Notes: generated from the sequence alone by a model not told the origin. DNA of 35,440 nt from a candidate division TA06 bacterium (GCA_003641665.1 QNBC01000003.1:1-35440); one strand, 5' to 3'; positions 8,700 through 20,371 are shown, counted from the first letter of the stretch. Translations and numbers: made by a program.

Positions 8700-10307
8700 A
8701 TGAAAATGTTTTTGTTCATTCTATTGTTTCCCTTTATGCTATTTTCAGCAAATCTTATACAAAATCCCGGTTTTGAGACATGGGCGGCTGACGATTCCAT
8801 TCCGAATAATTGGTTAATTGAGAACAATTACTATGTTTGCTCCGCAAAAGAGAGCACAAACGTATTTGCCGGTAACTACAGCATTAAATTGGACAGAATA
8901 AGAGCCGGTAACGACGGTATAAAACAATTTGTAAAATCGGGAATTTCTTCCGGAGATACATTTGTTTTCTCTATGTATGTTCTCGATAACGACTCAACAA
9001 GAATAGGTGGCTTTCTCAGGACTTATAAACACGGAGGAGGGGACTCCACTGTTTTTCTCCCATACAGTTCTGATAACACATCATTTCAACAAATTGCAGA
9101 CACTTTTGTTACGCCTAACGGGGCATGCAGTATAGGCGTTTTTATAAGATTATACAAAGATACAGCAGATTCCGGCGTTGCCTTTGTTGATAGTACATAC
9201 CTCGACATTCATTCCACCGGACCTCATCAACCTCCATTTTTATACGATGAAGAAAAAACACCTGATAATGTAACTTCCGATGACGATGTTGTTACATTCA
9301 TATCCGTTTCCACGGACGATAATGCTACAATTGCAGCAGATACGATGTTTTATAAAATTAATGACAACGGGGTGTTTACAGCCGTCAACCATGATAGTAT
9401 GTCGCAACAAACTTATTACTATTCAATTCCTAAACAAAGTACCGGTGATACAATTTTTTATTATTATAAATTCAAAGACAGCGATGATTCGATTGCAATT
9501 TCCGATACTCTCTCCTATGTCGTTCAACCGAAGAACGTCCCTGATGTTTTCATCAACGAGATCATGTACAATCCAAGCTCTTCACAGGGAACTGATGATC
9601 ACTGCGAATATTTGGAACTCTGGAATCTTGAAGGAAGTACGGTTGATATGACAGGATGGACTCTATCCGACGGAGAAGCGACTTTTACATTTCCTTCACT
9701 ACAAGTCGCGGCAAACTACTTTGTGGTTGTATGCAGAGATACGGATTCCATAAGAGGATTTTATCAAACAAAAGCACTCGGTGACGGGGATGACTATCTT
9801 CTCGGCAATATGTCCCTTGCACTAGGCAATAGTGGAGATCAGGTGATATTAAAAACAGGCAATTCAACGCTTGTGGACTCCGTAAACTACGATGATGCTT
9901 CCCCCTGGCCAACAACGCCTGACGGAGGCGGTCCTTCGCTTGAACTCGTAGATCCTATGAATTATGCAAGTCATAATCAGGGAAGTGGTTGGGCAGCATC
10001 TGCCGATAACGGAACCCCCGGTGATATAAATTCCACGTATAATCCGTCGGGGATTTCAACCGAATCCCATGATACTCCTCCAATAAGTTTAATAAAATAT
10101 CGGAATCTGCATCTCAGTGTAAATTCTCCCTACGAGGGCAAAAAATCTGTTTCTCTATATGATATTTCAGGGAAATTACGGTTTAAGAAAATATTTTTCT
10201 CAAAAAGTAAGACTTTTAAATTATCGGATTTCGGTAACGGCGTCTATTTTGCACATATCAAATCATTGCACGAAGACGGAGTTAAAAAAATAGTTATTAT
10301 AAAATAG
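8700..10307 (+). CDS. Secreted protein: CBM-like domain, lamin-tail domain, T9SS-like C-terminal sorting domain
   Basis: Signal peptide; LIQNPGFETW...YSIKLDRI (CBM4/9-like); VFINEIMYNPSS...GWTLSDG (LTD); C-term SVSLYDISGKLRFKK...GNGVYFAHIK...KKIVIIK; SD GGAGGAG. Confidence 0.85.
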   Translation: MKMFLFILLFPFMLFSANLIQNPGFETWAADDSIPNNWLIENNYYVCSAKESTNVFAGNYSIKLDRIRAGNDGIKQFVKSGISSGDTFVFSMYVLDNDSTRIGGFLRTYKHGGGDSTVFLPYSSDNTSFQQIADTFVTPNGACSIGVFIRLYKDTADSGVAFVDSTYLDIHSTGPHQPPFLYDEEKTPDNVTSDDDVVTFISVSTDDNATIAADTMFYKINDNGVFTAVNHDSMSQQTYYYSIPKQSTGDTIFYYYKFKDSDDSIAISDTLSYVVQPKNVPDVFINEIMYNPSSSQGTDDHCEYLELWNLEGSTVDMTGWTLSDGEATFTFPSLQVAANYFVVVCRDTDSIRGFYQTKALGDGDDYLLGNMSLALGNSGDQVILKTGNSTLVDSVNYDDASPWPTTPDGGGPSLELVDPMNYASHNQGSGWAASADNGTPGDINSTYNPSGISTESHDTPPISLIKYRNLHLSVNSPYEGKKSVSLYDISGKLRFKKIFFSKSKTFKLSDFGNGVYFAHIKSLHEDGVKKIVIIK

Positions 10308-10309
10308 GA

Positions 10310-11665
10310 TTAAGGTTTATATTTTTTCATAAATTGCAACCGTTTAATGGAATAGAAAAGCATGATAGCGGTAACGATTGCGGATATGGAATCTGTTATC
10401 GGGAATGTTATCCAGATGCCGTTTAATTTGAATATAGCCGATAATAGGTAAACAGCAGGGATAAATAGCAATAATTGCCTGAGTATGGCAAGAAAAAAAG
10501 CCGGTACCGATTTACCGAGGGACTGATACATGGATGATGCAACTATTTGAAAACCGATAAGCGGAAAAGCTGCAGTTATTATCCTCAATGCACTACTTCC
10601 CATTTTAATTAAATCAGGATTTTTACTAAACAGCGATATGAAAAATCCGGGGAAAAGACAGAGTATAATAAAACTCGATGTGGAAATCAGACTTGCCGCT
10701 ACGATAGAATCCTTTATCCCCTCTTTCACTCTATCATATAATCCAGCTCCGTAATTAAAGCCCACAATCGGCTGCAATCCCTGAGCAATACCGAACATAG
10801 GCATGTATGCAAGCATCAGAAGTCTCTGAATCACTCCATAAACAGCAATCCCCATATCGCCCCCGTAAACGGAAAGTAGTTTGTTTAACACGATTATCAT
10901 TAAACTTCCCACAACCTGCCTTGCAAAAGCAGAAGAACCTATGGTAAATATTTCCTTAATTAAATGCCATTTTAACCGTAATTTATTTATCCGGAATTTA
11001 ATTATACTGTACTTGCTCCTAAAATAGTAAAACTGAACAACAGTAGTTATAAATTTCGCAATCACCGTTGCAATTGCAGCACCTGCAACCCCCATATGGA
11101 GGCCGAAAATAAAAATCGGATCAAGAATAATATTTACAATTGCCGAAGTAAGCATTGTTATCATCGCCATGTTGGCATTACCTTCAGCCCTGATTATATT
11201 GTTTGTCACCATTGTGAATAGAGTAAAAAATATACCGGAAAGAATGATTCTCAAATATACAATTGAGTAACCGATGATATTCTCCGAAGCACCAAAAACT
11301 TTCAATATCTGAGGGGCAAAAACAATAGACGGAACACCTATTATGATTCCAAGTAGTACCGTAAGAGAAAGAGCATTACCCAGGGTGGATTCTGCACCGT
11401 CAATATCTTTTGCTCCCCACTTTCTCGAAATTATAGAGGCACTACCGATTCCCACGGAAAGTGATATTGCCATAACAATCATCTGAATGGGAAATGCGAT
11501 GGAAATAGCCGCTATACCACGGACACCAACCCCTCTCCCCACAAAAATCGTATCCACAACATTATAGAAAGCATTTACAATCATCCCGATCATTGCGGGA
11601 ACGGAAAGCTTGAGGAGAAGACTCCAAATCTTCTCCTCAGCTAACATTTCAGTTCTTTTATGCAT
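10310..11665 (-). CDS. MATE family efflux transporter
   Basis: 12 TM helices; LSVPAMIGMIVNAFYNVVDTIFVGRGVG and GIAQGLQPIVGFNYGAG motifs. Confidence 0.94.
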   Translation of the reverse strand: MHKRTEMLAEEKIWSLLLKLSVPAMIGMIVNAFYNVVDTIFVGRGVGVRGIAAISIAFPIQMIVMAISLSVGIGSASIISRKWGAKDIDGAESTLGNALSLTVLLGIIIGVPSIVFAPQILKVFGASENIIGYSIVYLRIILSGIFFTLFTMVTNNIIRAEGNANMAMITMLTSAIVNIILDPIFIFGLHMGVAGAAIATVIAKFITTVVQFYYFRSKYSIIKFRINKLRLKWHLIKEIFTIGSSAFARQVVGSLMIIVLNKLLSVYGGDMGIAVYGVIQRLLMLAYMPMFGIAQGLQPIVGFNYGAGLYDRVKEGIKDSIVAASLISTSSFIILCLFPGFFISLFSKNPDLIKMGSSALRIITAAFPLIGFQIVASSMYQSLGKSVPAFFLAILRQLLLFIPAVYLLSAIFKLNGIWITFPITDSISAIVTAIMLFYSIKRLQFMKKYKP

Positions 11666-11683
11666 AGCGGAATAATTTTATTT

Positions 11684-13348
11684 TTACGATTTTATTCTAT
11701 CTATTAGATACTTTGCCTTCGGGAATCTCTCATGGATGTAACGTTCGGCGATTTGCACTTTCTCTTCGCTATATTTCGCATTTTGAAGCATAAATATGGC
11801 AATTGTTATGATAGCTGCAATCTCCACCAAATCGCTTTCATAGTACTCTTTCTTAGTATGGTTCTCCTCTTTTTTAAGAAGCTCTACAAGTGCTTTCAAC
11901 TCATTTAACAAGTCTTTCGTTTTATTAATATGCTCAACCAAACCAAGTTCTGTTTTTTCGATAGCCTCTTCCATGAATTTGAAATACAATCCGGAAGTAA
12001 TGAAGCCTATAGCGGCAACAACCTGCAATTGCGTTGTTCCTTCGTAAATATTTGTAATTCGTATATCTCTGTACAAACGTTGTATTTTAAAATCTCTCAT
12101 ATACCCTGTACCACCATGTATCTGCAGAGCATCATAGCATATCTTGTTACCAACTTCCGTTAAATAAAATTTGGATAGCGGGGTAAGAAATCCTGCTAAC
12201 TTATTGTAGTATTGATAGAGTTTCCTAATGGATTTGTCACCTGTGGCTTCATATTTCTTCTCATATATCTTCTTATAATCTACAGCAATTGTCGTATTAT
12301 AGAGTAATGCTCTCATTGCATCCAATTCCATCTTCATATCGTCGAGCATTCTTCTAACCATGGGGAAGTTTATAATGCTTTTACCGAATTGTTCTCTTTC
12401 CTCTGCATAGGCATATGCCTCTCTATAAGCTTCCTCGGCAATCCCGAGAGCCTGTGCGGAGACTCCGATTCTCGCTCCGTTCATCAGAGTCATGACATAC
12501 TTGATCAAACCGTAACCTCTTTTACCAACAAGTTCGGCTTTTGTCCCATGAAACTCTATTTCACAAGTAGGAGAGCCGTGAATTCCAAGTTTATCCTCAA
12601 TTCTCCTAATTTGCACCGTCTCATCTCTTTCGATAACAAACATTGAGAGCCCTCTTGCATCCGTTGTACCCTCTTCACTACGGGCAAGCACAAGTGAAAT
12701 ATCGGCATTGCCATTCGTTATGAAACGTTTTACTCCGTATAATCTAAAACAACTCTCCTTTTCATCCCAAACGGCCTTTGTCCTTACAGACTGCAAATCA
12801 CTCCCTGCATCAGGTTCGGTCAATATCATTGCTCCTGTTGCTTCTCCCTTAGCGAAAGCCGAACAGTACTTCTTCTTCTGCTCTTCCGAACCAAAATCAT
12901 TTATCGTTTCGCCTATATCCTGCAACCCGAAAAGATTCATCAAACTTCCATCAGCTCGAGAAACAATTTCTATCATCATAACATAAATAAGCGTAGGAAA
13001 ATTAAGACCAAAATACTCTCTTGGCAATGTTACACCGTTAAGTCCCGCTTTTTTCAACATATCGAGGTTAATCCGGGTTCCTTTTGCGTATGTAACTTCT
13101 CCATTTTCGAATTTTGCCCCTTCTTCATCAACGGAATCTGCATTTTCCGCTATAATATCACCTGCAATTTTCCCGAGGATATTCAGGCTGAGTTTATAAT
13201 TTTCCATTGCATCATTATAATTTTCAGGAGCAAAATCGTACTTTTTTACTTCTTCGTAATTATTTTCATACAAACTTACCAGTTCACTTAAATCATAATT
13301 GTTAAGATAAAACTCTATATCCTTATTATCATCATAATAGTTTGCCAT
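11684..13348 (-). CDS. Acyl-CoA dehydrogenase family protein
   Basis: AMILTEPDAGSDLQSV, EEREQFGKSI, LQIHGGTGYMRDFKIQRLYRDIRITNIYEGTTQLQ. Confidence 0.96.
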   Translation of the reverse strand: MANYYDDNKDIEFYLNNYDLSELVSLYENNYEEVKKYDFAPENYNDAMENYKLSLNILGKIAGDIIAENADSVDEEGAKFENGEVTYAKGTRINLDMLKKAGLNGVTLPREYFGLNFPTLIYVMMIEIVSRADGSLMNLFGLQDIGETINDFGSEEQKKKYCSAFAKGEATGAMILTEPDAGSDLQSVRTKAVWDEKESCFRLYGVKRFITNGNADISLVLARSEEGTTDARGLSMFVIERDETVQIRRIEDKLGIHGSPTCEIEFHGTKAELVGKRGYGLIKYVMTLMNGARIGVSAQALGIAEEAYREAYAYAEEREQFGKSIINFPMVRRMLDDMKMELDAMRALLYNTTIAVDYKKIYEKKYEATGDKSIRKLYQYYNKLAGFLTPLSKFYLTEVGNKICYDALQIHGGTGYMRDFKIQRLYRDIRITNIYEGTTQLQVVAAIGFITSGLYFKFMEEAIEKTELGLVEHINKTKDLLNELKALVELLKKEENHTKKEYYESDLVEIAAIITIAIFMLQNAKYSEEKVQIAERYIHERFPKAKYLIDRIKS

Positions 13349-13357
13349 ACCGCTCTC

Positions 13358-14365
13358 CTATTTCCCCAATTCTTTATACATTTTTATCATCATTGGCAAT
13401 ACTTCATTCAAGTCACCTACTATTCTCACATGGGCAATGTCAAATATGGGAGCCTCCGGATCGGTATTCACCGCTATAATGGTCCCCGATTGCTCCATCC
13501 CTACCCTGTGTTGAACAGCTCCGCTAATTCCAAAAGCAAAATAAACCTTCGGCTTTACAACAGTCCCGGTTTGTCCTATCTGATGATCTTTCCCGATATA
13601 ACCTGCATCTACGGCTGCTCTTGTTGCACCGACTTCGGCTTTTATCAGTTTGGCGAAATCAAATAATTTTTGAAAATTTCCCTTGGAACCTACCCCTGCA
13701 CCGCCTGCTACAATGATATCGGCACCTTTCAAATCAACTGTTTTTTCCTTCAATATGCGATCTAATATCTTCACTTTTTCATCTTCGGGTGATTCATCAA
13801 GAGTTAACTCTACTACTTCACCTTTCCTTGAATAATCAGGTTCGATTAAGTGCATTACTCCCTCTCTCACTGTAGCCATCTGAGGATGCATTTCGGGATT
13901 TACAATTGTAGCAATTATATTTCCTCCCCATGCCGGTCTGATTTGGTAGAGAAGATTTTCCCATTTCTTTTTCATATATTCAAAATCACCGATTTGCAAA
14001 TCCGTGCAATCCGCAGTAAGACCGCACCTTAGTGTGGATGCTATTCTCGGTGCAAGATCCCTCCCAATATTAGTCGCTCCGTAAAGAATGATTTGAGGAT
14101 CTGATTTTTTTATGATTTCGAGCATACCCCGTGTGTGGGGTATCGTTCTATACGGAGAATATTTATCTCCCTTAACGGAAAATACCTTATCAGCACCGAA
14201 TGCAAATAATTCTTTGAAAAACCTGTCATTATCTTTCCCAATAATAGCCGCATGCAATTCCGTATTGAGCTTTTCCTTCAGTTCGTTCCCTTTGGAGAGC
14301 AACTCCAGAGATACACTTCTTATTTTATCATTATCCGTTTCAATATAAACCAAAACACTTTTCAT
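13358..14365 (-). CDS. etfA: Electron transfer flavoprotein subunit alpha
   Basis: C-terminal GAVQHRVGMEQSGTIIAVNTDPEAPIFDIAHVRIVGDLNEVLP. Confidence 0.96.
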   Translation of the reverse strand: MKSVLVYIETDNDKIRSVSLELLSKGNELKEKLNTELHAAIIGKDNDRFFKELFAFGADKVFSVKGDKYSPYRTIPHTRGMLEIIKKSDPQIILYGATNIGRDLAPRIASTLRCGLTADCTDLQIGDFEYMKKKWENLLYQIRPAWGGNIIATIVNPEMHPQMATVREGVMHLIEPDYSRKGEVVELTLDESPEDEKVKILDRILKEKTVDLKGADIIVAGGAGVGSKGNFQKLFDFAKLIKAEVGATRAAVDAGYIGKDHQIGQTGTVVKPKVYFAFGISGAVQHRVGMEQSGTIIAVNTDPEAPIFDIAHVRIVGDLNEVLPMMIKMYKELGK

Positions 14366-14368
14366 AAA

Positions 14369-15190
14369 TTACCCCACAAGGTGATTTTCCATTAAATCAT
14401 TAAACAGTTCTTTTATACCGTTTTCGTCCGGGCTATAATCCTTAGTTTCCTTTTTAGCAATTACCACGGATTCTATGTTCTTCACTTTTGTGGGAGAACC
14501 ATTAAGCCCGACATATTTTGCATCTACCCCTATATCATCAAGGGATAACATATCTATCTTTATCTTGCTTTCCGGTGCAATGTCAGCCTTTTTATATTTC
14601 ATCATCATCTTTACATTTTCCGGTCTCGGTATATTGGCTTCTTTTGTAACAGTTAATAGAACCGGTAATGTGGCTTTTACCTTTTCAACACCGTTTTCTA
14701 TCTCCCTATCGCAAATCACTTCTTTGCTATCAACTTCTTCTATGGAAAGGGTATACGTAATCTGTGGAACATTTAGTTTTTCAGCCACCTGAGGTCCCAC
14801 CTGGGCTGTATCTCCGTCAATCGCCTGTCTACCACAAATAATAAGATCAAAATTCGGCTCCACATGTTTAATAGCACCTGCAAGGGCCACGGATGTTGCA
14901 AGCGTATCGGAACCTGCGAGTTTTCTATCACTTATAAGCACCGTCTTATCTGCACCTCTGTATAAGGAATCCTTCAATACCTCTTTTGCATTGGGTGGTC
15001 CCATGGATATTACAGTGATATAAGCTCCATATCTATCTTTTAGTTCCAGCGCCATTTCCAGGGCGTTCAAATCCTCAGGATTGAAAATTGCCGGAAGAGC
15101 CTGCCTGTTAAGAGTGCCGTCCTCTTTCATGGCGTTTTCAGGTACATTTTTAGTATCCGGCACTTGCTTTGCAAGTACTACTATTCTCAT
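14369..15190 (-). CDS. etfB: Electron transfer flavoprotein subunit beta
   Basis: MRIVVLAKQVPDTKNV, GRQAIDGDTAQVGPQVAE. Confidence 0.96.
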   Translation of the reverse strand: MRIVVLAKQVPDTKNVPENAMKEDGTLNRQALPAIFNPEDLNALEMALELKDRYGAYITVISMGPPNAKEVLKDSLYRGADKTVLISDRKLAGSDTLATSVALAGAIKHVEPNFDLIICGRQAIDGDTAQVGPQVAEKLNVPQITYTLSIEEVDSKEVICDREIENGVEKVKATLPVLLTVTKEANIPRPENVKMMMKYKKADIAPESKIKIDMLSLDDIGVDAKYVGLNGSPTKVKNIESVVIAKKETKDYSPDENGIKELFNDLMENHLVG

Positions 15191-15216
15191 AAATAACCTC
15201 CATATTTAGCATAGCA

Positions 15217-15261
15217 ATGTTATCATATTATTATTTACATGTCAAACTATAATGATAACAT
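15217..15261 (-). promoter_or_regulatory. etf operon promoter TTGACA-N17-TAACAT flanked by a perfect 10-bp inverted repeat
   Basis: ATGTTATCAT (15217-15226) and ATGATAACAT (15252-15261); -35 at 15245-15240; -10 at 15222-15217 inside one half-site. Confidence 0.6.
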
Positions 15262-15417
15262 AATGATATACAAAGAAACTGTAATTACCATTTTAAAAAG
15301 CAATAACACTTCCTATTTTTTGTGAAAGCGGAGAAGAAATACGGGAATGTTGGGAATCCTTATATTTACAATCAACGGCAAAACATCTATTATATAATTC
15401 TCATATGCAATTAAATA

Positions 15418-17169
15418 TTAAACCTGCTTCCCAAGTATGGCGGCTCTTTCTTTAACCTTCTCTATAAGAGGTATAATATTCAGTGTTGTGAATATTTTTA
15501 GTGCCCGCTTGTATGCCGAAATAGCTTCTGTTTTACTTTTTCGCTCCTTTGCCTTTCCCATACAGTAATAAATCATACCTCTAATTTTATCGCTATAACC
15601 CTTTTCCGCCAATTTATTATTGATATCGTCTATAACATGCTCTCCCCTACCATTCTCAATTTGATATAACCATTCTGAAATGTAATATTTGTAATAATCA
15701 TCCTTTTTCTTGGCACTTTCTCTTAATTCTTTCGCTTTAATCAGGAAGAACAATGCTTTATCATAATTTTTCATTTCCCTATAAATATCAGATAAAAGCA
15801 AACTCGTAAGATAAATCCCATATTTATCTTTATTTTCATGATTCGCTATTAAACAGTTTACTGAAACCGCTTCGGCCTTACGGTAATTTCTCATTTCATA
15901 ATAAACCCTTGCTATTCCCCGAAGGCTCATTGCCCTTCCCAAAGAATCTCCCGTAATTGCCTTAATACTCAATGAATAATTATAATATTTTATGGAATCC
16001 GACAATTTATTTAAATCAAACATTATTTCCGCCATAATATTGTAACTTTTCGATTTGATATATATCATATCATCAAAATCTTTTCTCTTTCTCTCAATAT
16101 AAATAAAAATATCGTCCTTTGAGGAATAATCCTCTTGCTCGAATTCTCTATACATTTTCTCAAGCTCTTCCCCGTATATCAAAGCTCTATCGAGTTCTCT
16201 TTTTTTCCAATAATATATCAAAATACCATTGTATGCTCTTACCTTTTCCGCAATGGGAATGTGAGCATTATTTTCATTGAAATAGAGGAAATTTTTATAT
16301 AGTTCATCAATATTTCCCATATAATAATTCGACATAGCAATTTCATTTCTAATCCTATATTTGTACTCCCCGTTAACTTCCAATCCTTGATTTAAGAAAT
16401 AGATTGCTTCCATCGGTTTCCAAACTTTATTCAACGTCACACCCATCATAAGATACACTCTATCAATATCCGGACGATTGTATTTGTCTAAAGATCTCCT
16501 AAATAAATCAAGTGATTCATATAAATCAATTTTACTCCTGTAAATTCCACGGCAGTAATCGATAATTCCATGATTGTATAAATCCAAAAAAATCCCTACA
16601 ATATCTGCGTCAAATTTTCTTCCGGCTTGCTTTTTTAAATACTTCAATGTCTCCTCATCTGTGTATGCTCGTTTCCTGTAAACTCTCTTAGAAGTCATTG
16701 CATCAAAAACATCGGCAACAGCTATAATGCGTGACAATAGGGGAATCATATCACCTTTAAGGTGGTCCGGATACCCATCTCCAGATAGTCTTTCATGATG
16801 AGATCTTATAGCTTCCAAAACAGGGGATAAGACGGGATGTCTTCCTAACAGTTCTTGAGAATAAATTGTATGTCTTTCAATCTCATTTCGCTCTTCTACT
16901 GTCAATCCCCCCTCTTTCTTAAGAATTCTCTCATCGATTTTTAACTTACCAATATCATGTAATTTTGCAGCCAAAGATAGGATTGCAAGCTCTTTCTCCG
17001 ACAAATTTAATTCTCTACCGATTTCTACAGAAAATAACCTTACACGTTCGGAATGCCCTTCCGTATATTTATCCTTTGCATCAAGAACTTCGGATATCAT
17101 ATTTGTAATCAGAAAAAATAATTCCTTTACACTATTCGAATCGTTGTAAATATCCAAATTGTCTTTAAT
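15418..17169 (-). CDS. HD-GYP domain protein with C-terminal TPR-like repeats; probable ATT start
   Basis: AKLHDIGKLKIDERIL, RSHHERLSGDGYPDHLKG; helical repeats afterwards; GGAGG-N7-ATT AAA GAC AAT TTG places the start 4 codons upstream of the listed TTG. Confidence 0.9.
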   Translation of the reverse strand: MKDNLDIYNDSNSVKELFFLITNMISEVLDAKDKYTEGHSERVRLFSVEIGRELNLSEKELAILSLAAKLHDIGKLKIDERILKKEGGLTVEERNEIERHTIYSQELLGRHPVLSPVLEAIRSHHERLSGDGYPDHLKGDMIPLLSRIIAVADVFDAMTSKRVYRKRAYTDEETLKYLKKQAGRKFDADIVGIFLDLYNHGIIDYCRGIYRSKIDLYESLDLFRRSLDKYNRPDIDRVYLMMGVTLNKVWKPMEAIYFLNQGLEVNGEYKYRIRNEIAMSNYYMGNIDELYKNFLYFNENNAHIPIAEKVRAYNGILIYYWKKRELDRALIYGEELEKMYREFEQEDYSSKDDIFIYIERKRKDFDDMIYIKSKSYNIMAEIMFDLNKLSDSIKYYNYSLSIKAITGDSLGRAMSLRGIARVYYEMRNYRKAEAVSVNCLIANHENKDKYGIYLTSLLLSDIYREMKNYDKALFFLIKAKELRESAKKKDDYYKYYISEWLYQIENGRGEHVIDDINNKLAEKGYSDKIRGMIYYCMGKAKERKSKTEAISAYKRALKIFTTLNIIPLIEKVKERAAILGKQV

Positions 17170-17202
17170 ATCTAAACCTCCCTGTGGAATATACTTTATA
17201 TA

Positions 17203-17231
17203 ATAATATTTTAAATATCTCTATTTGTCAA
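17203..17231 (-). promoter_or_regulatory. HD-GYP gene promoter TTGACA-N17-TATTAT
   Basis: Reverse complement TTGACA (17231-17226), 17 nt, TATTAT (17208-17203). Confidence 0.7.
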
Positions 17232-17249
17232 TTGACGAATAAGAATTTA

Positions 17250-17292
17250 GGGTAGATAGGTCCGCCTGCATTAAGGTTCCGGCAGACAGGTA
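17250..17292 (+). repeat. 43-bp interspersed hairpin repeat, copy 1
   Basis: GGGTAGATAGGTCCGCCTGCATTAAGGTTCCGGCAGACAGGTA, 37/43 identical to 34943-34985. Confidence 0.85.
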
Positions 17293-17333
17293 TAGACATA
17301 TCAACCAGTAATGGAAATAAAGGAGGTGAAAAA

Positions 17334-17381
17334 GCGAGTAAGATTTGGGAAAGAACTGAGCTCAAATCACTACATAAATAA
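17334..17381 (+). pseudogene. Possible N-terminal relic of an Old Yellow Enzyme-type oxidoreductase
   Basis: AAAGGAGGTG SD then SKIWERTELKSLHK*, resembling OYE N-termini; no intact start, no continuing ORF. Confidence 0.2.
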
Positions 17382-17426
17382 GAACGGCTTCCACATTGTC
17401 ACTCTTTTTTTTATTTTAATAAATAT

Positions 17427-19317
<1,891 letters not shown>

Positions 19318-19339
19318 TTACTTCCTTAATTCCCGCTTT

Positions 19340-20371
19340 TCACTTATTGAGAATAAGCATAGCGTCTCCGTAACTGTAAAATCGGTAGCGTTTCTCAACT
19401 GCAATTTTATATGCATTCAAAATAGTGTCCTTTCCACCTAATGCACAAACAAGCATAATCAATGTGGAACGGGGAAAATGAAAGTTAGTGATTAAATTGT
19501 CGATAATTTTAAATTTATATGGTGGATAGATGAAAATATCCGTCTCACCTTCTCCGGGCTGAAGTGTACCCGATTCTGTGGCACATGTTTCCAAAACTCT
19601 GACCGTAGTCGTTCCCACGGCAAATATCCTCCTCCCCTCTTTCTTTGCTCTGTTTATGATAGCTGCTGTCTCTTCTGATAATCGGTAATATTCCGTATGC
19701 ATCTTATGCTCTTCCGGATTGTCCGTTTTCACAGGTCTGAACGTTCCGATTCCCACATGCAATAGTACTTCCGTTATGATTACTCCTTTCTTCTTGATTT
19801 TCTCTATCAAATTAGACGTGAAATGCAAACTTGCCGTAGGGGCTGCACACGAACCGTCTATCCTAGCAAAAACGGATTGGTATCGTTCCTTATCCAGTTC
19901 CTCGCTTTCCCTTTTAAGATACGGAGGAATGGGAGGGGTTCCGTATTTCTCTACAATCCTGTAAAAGTTCTCTTCTCCGTTTGTTTTCAAAATTCTCAAA
20001 CCCTCATCGTTTCTATCCGAAATTTTTATTTTAGACGAGCCTATACACAATATATCTCCGATTTTTGCCTTTTTACCGGGGCTTACCATTGCTTCTACGG
20101 TAAATTCATCGATGAATTTACTTATGAGGATTTCCACCTTTCCCCCCGTTTTCTCTCTCCTTGACATAAGCCGAGCGGGAATAACTTTCGTCACATTAAA
20201 AACGAGAACATCCCCCTCTCTGAAATACTCGATTACATCCCTAAAAATTCTATGTTCAATGGTTTTATTTTTCGTATGCACCACCATAAGCTTGGATAAA
20301 TCTCTCTCTTTAAGCGGATATTTGGCTATGAGAGACTCGTCAAACGGATAATCAAAATCAGAAGTTCTCAT
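19340..20371 (-). CDS. queA: S-adenosylmethionine:tRNA ribosyltransferase-isomerase
   Basis: FDYPFDESLIAKYPLKERDLSKLMV, GSCAAPTASLHFT, LLHVGIGTFRPV. Confidence 0.97.
   Translation of the reverse strand: MRTSDFDYPFDESLIAKYPLKERDLSKLMVVHTKNKTIEHRIFRDVIEYFREGDVLVFNVTKVIPARLMSRREKTGGKVEILISKFIDEFTVEAMVSPGKKAKIGDILCIGSSKIKISDRNDEGLRILKTNGEENFYRIVEKYGTPPIPPYLKRESEELDKERYQSVFARIDGSCAAPTASLHFTSNLIEKIKKKGVIITEVLLHVGIGTFRPVKTDNPEEHKMHTEYYRLSEETAAIINRAKKEGRRIFAVGTTTVRVLETCATESGTLQPGEGETDIFIYPPYKFKIIDNLITNFHFPRSTLIMLVCALGGKDTILNAYKIAVEKRYRFYSYGDAMLILNK

Noticed and set aside
9280-9651. 123-aa plus-strand ORF inside the lamin-tail gene
   Set aside because: Alternate frame of a well-supported gene; no recognisable domain.
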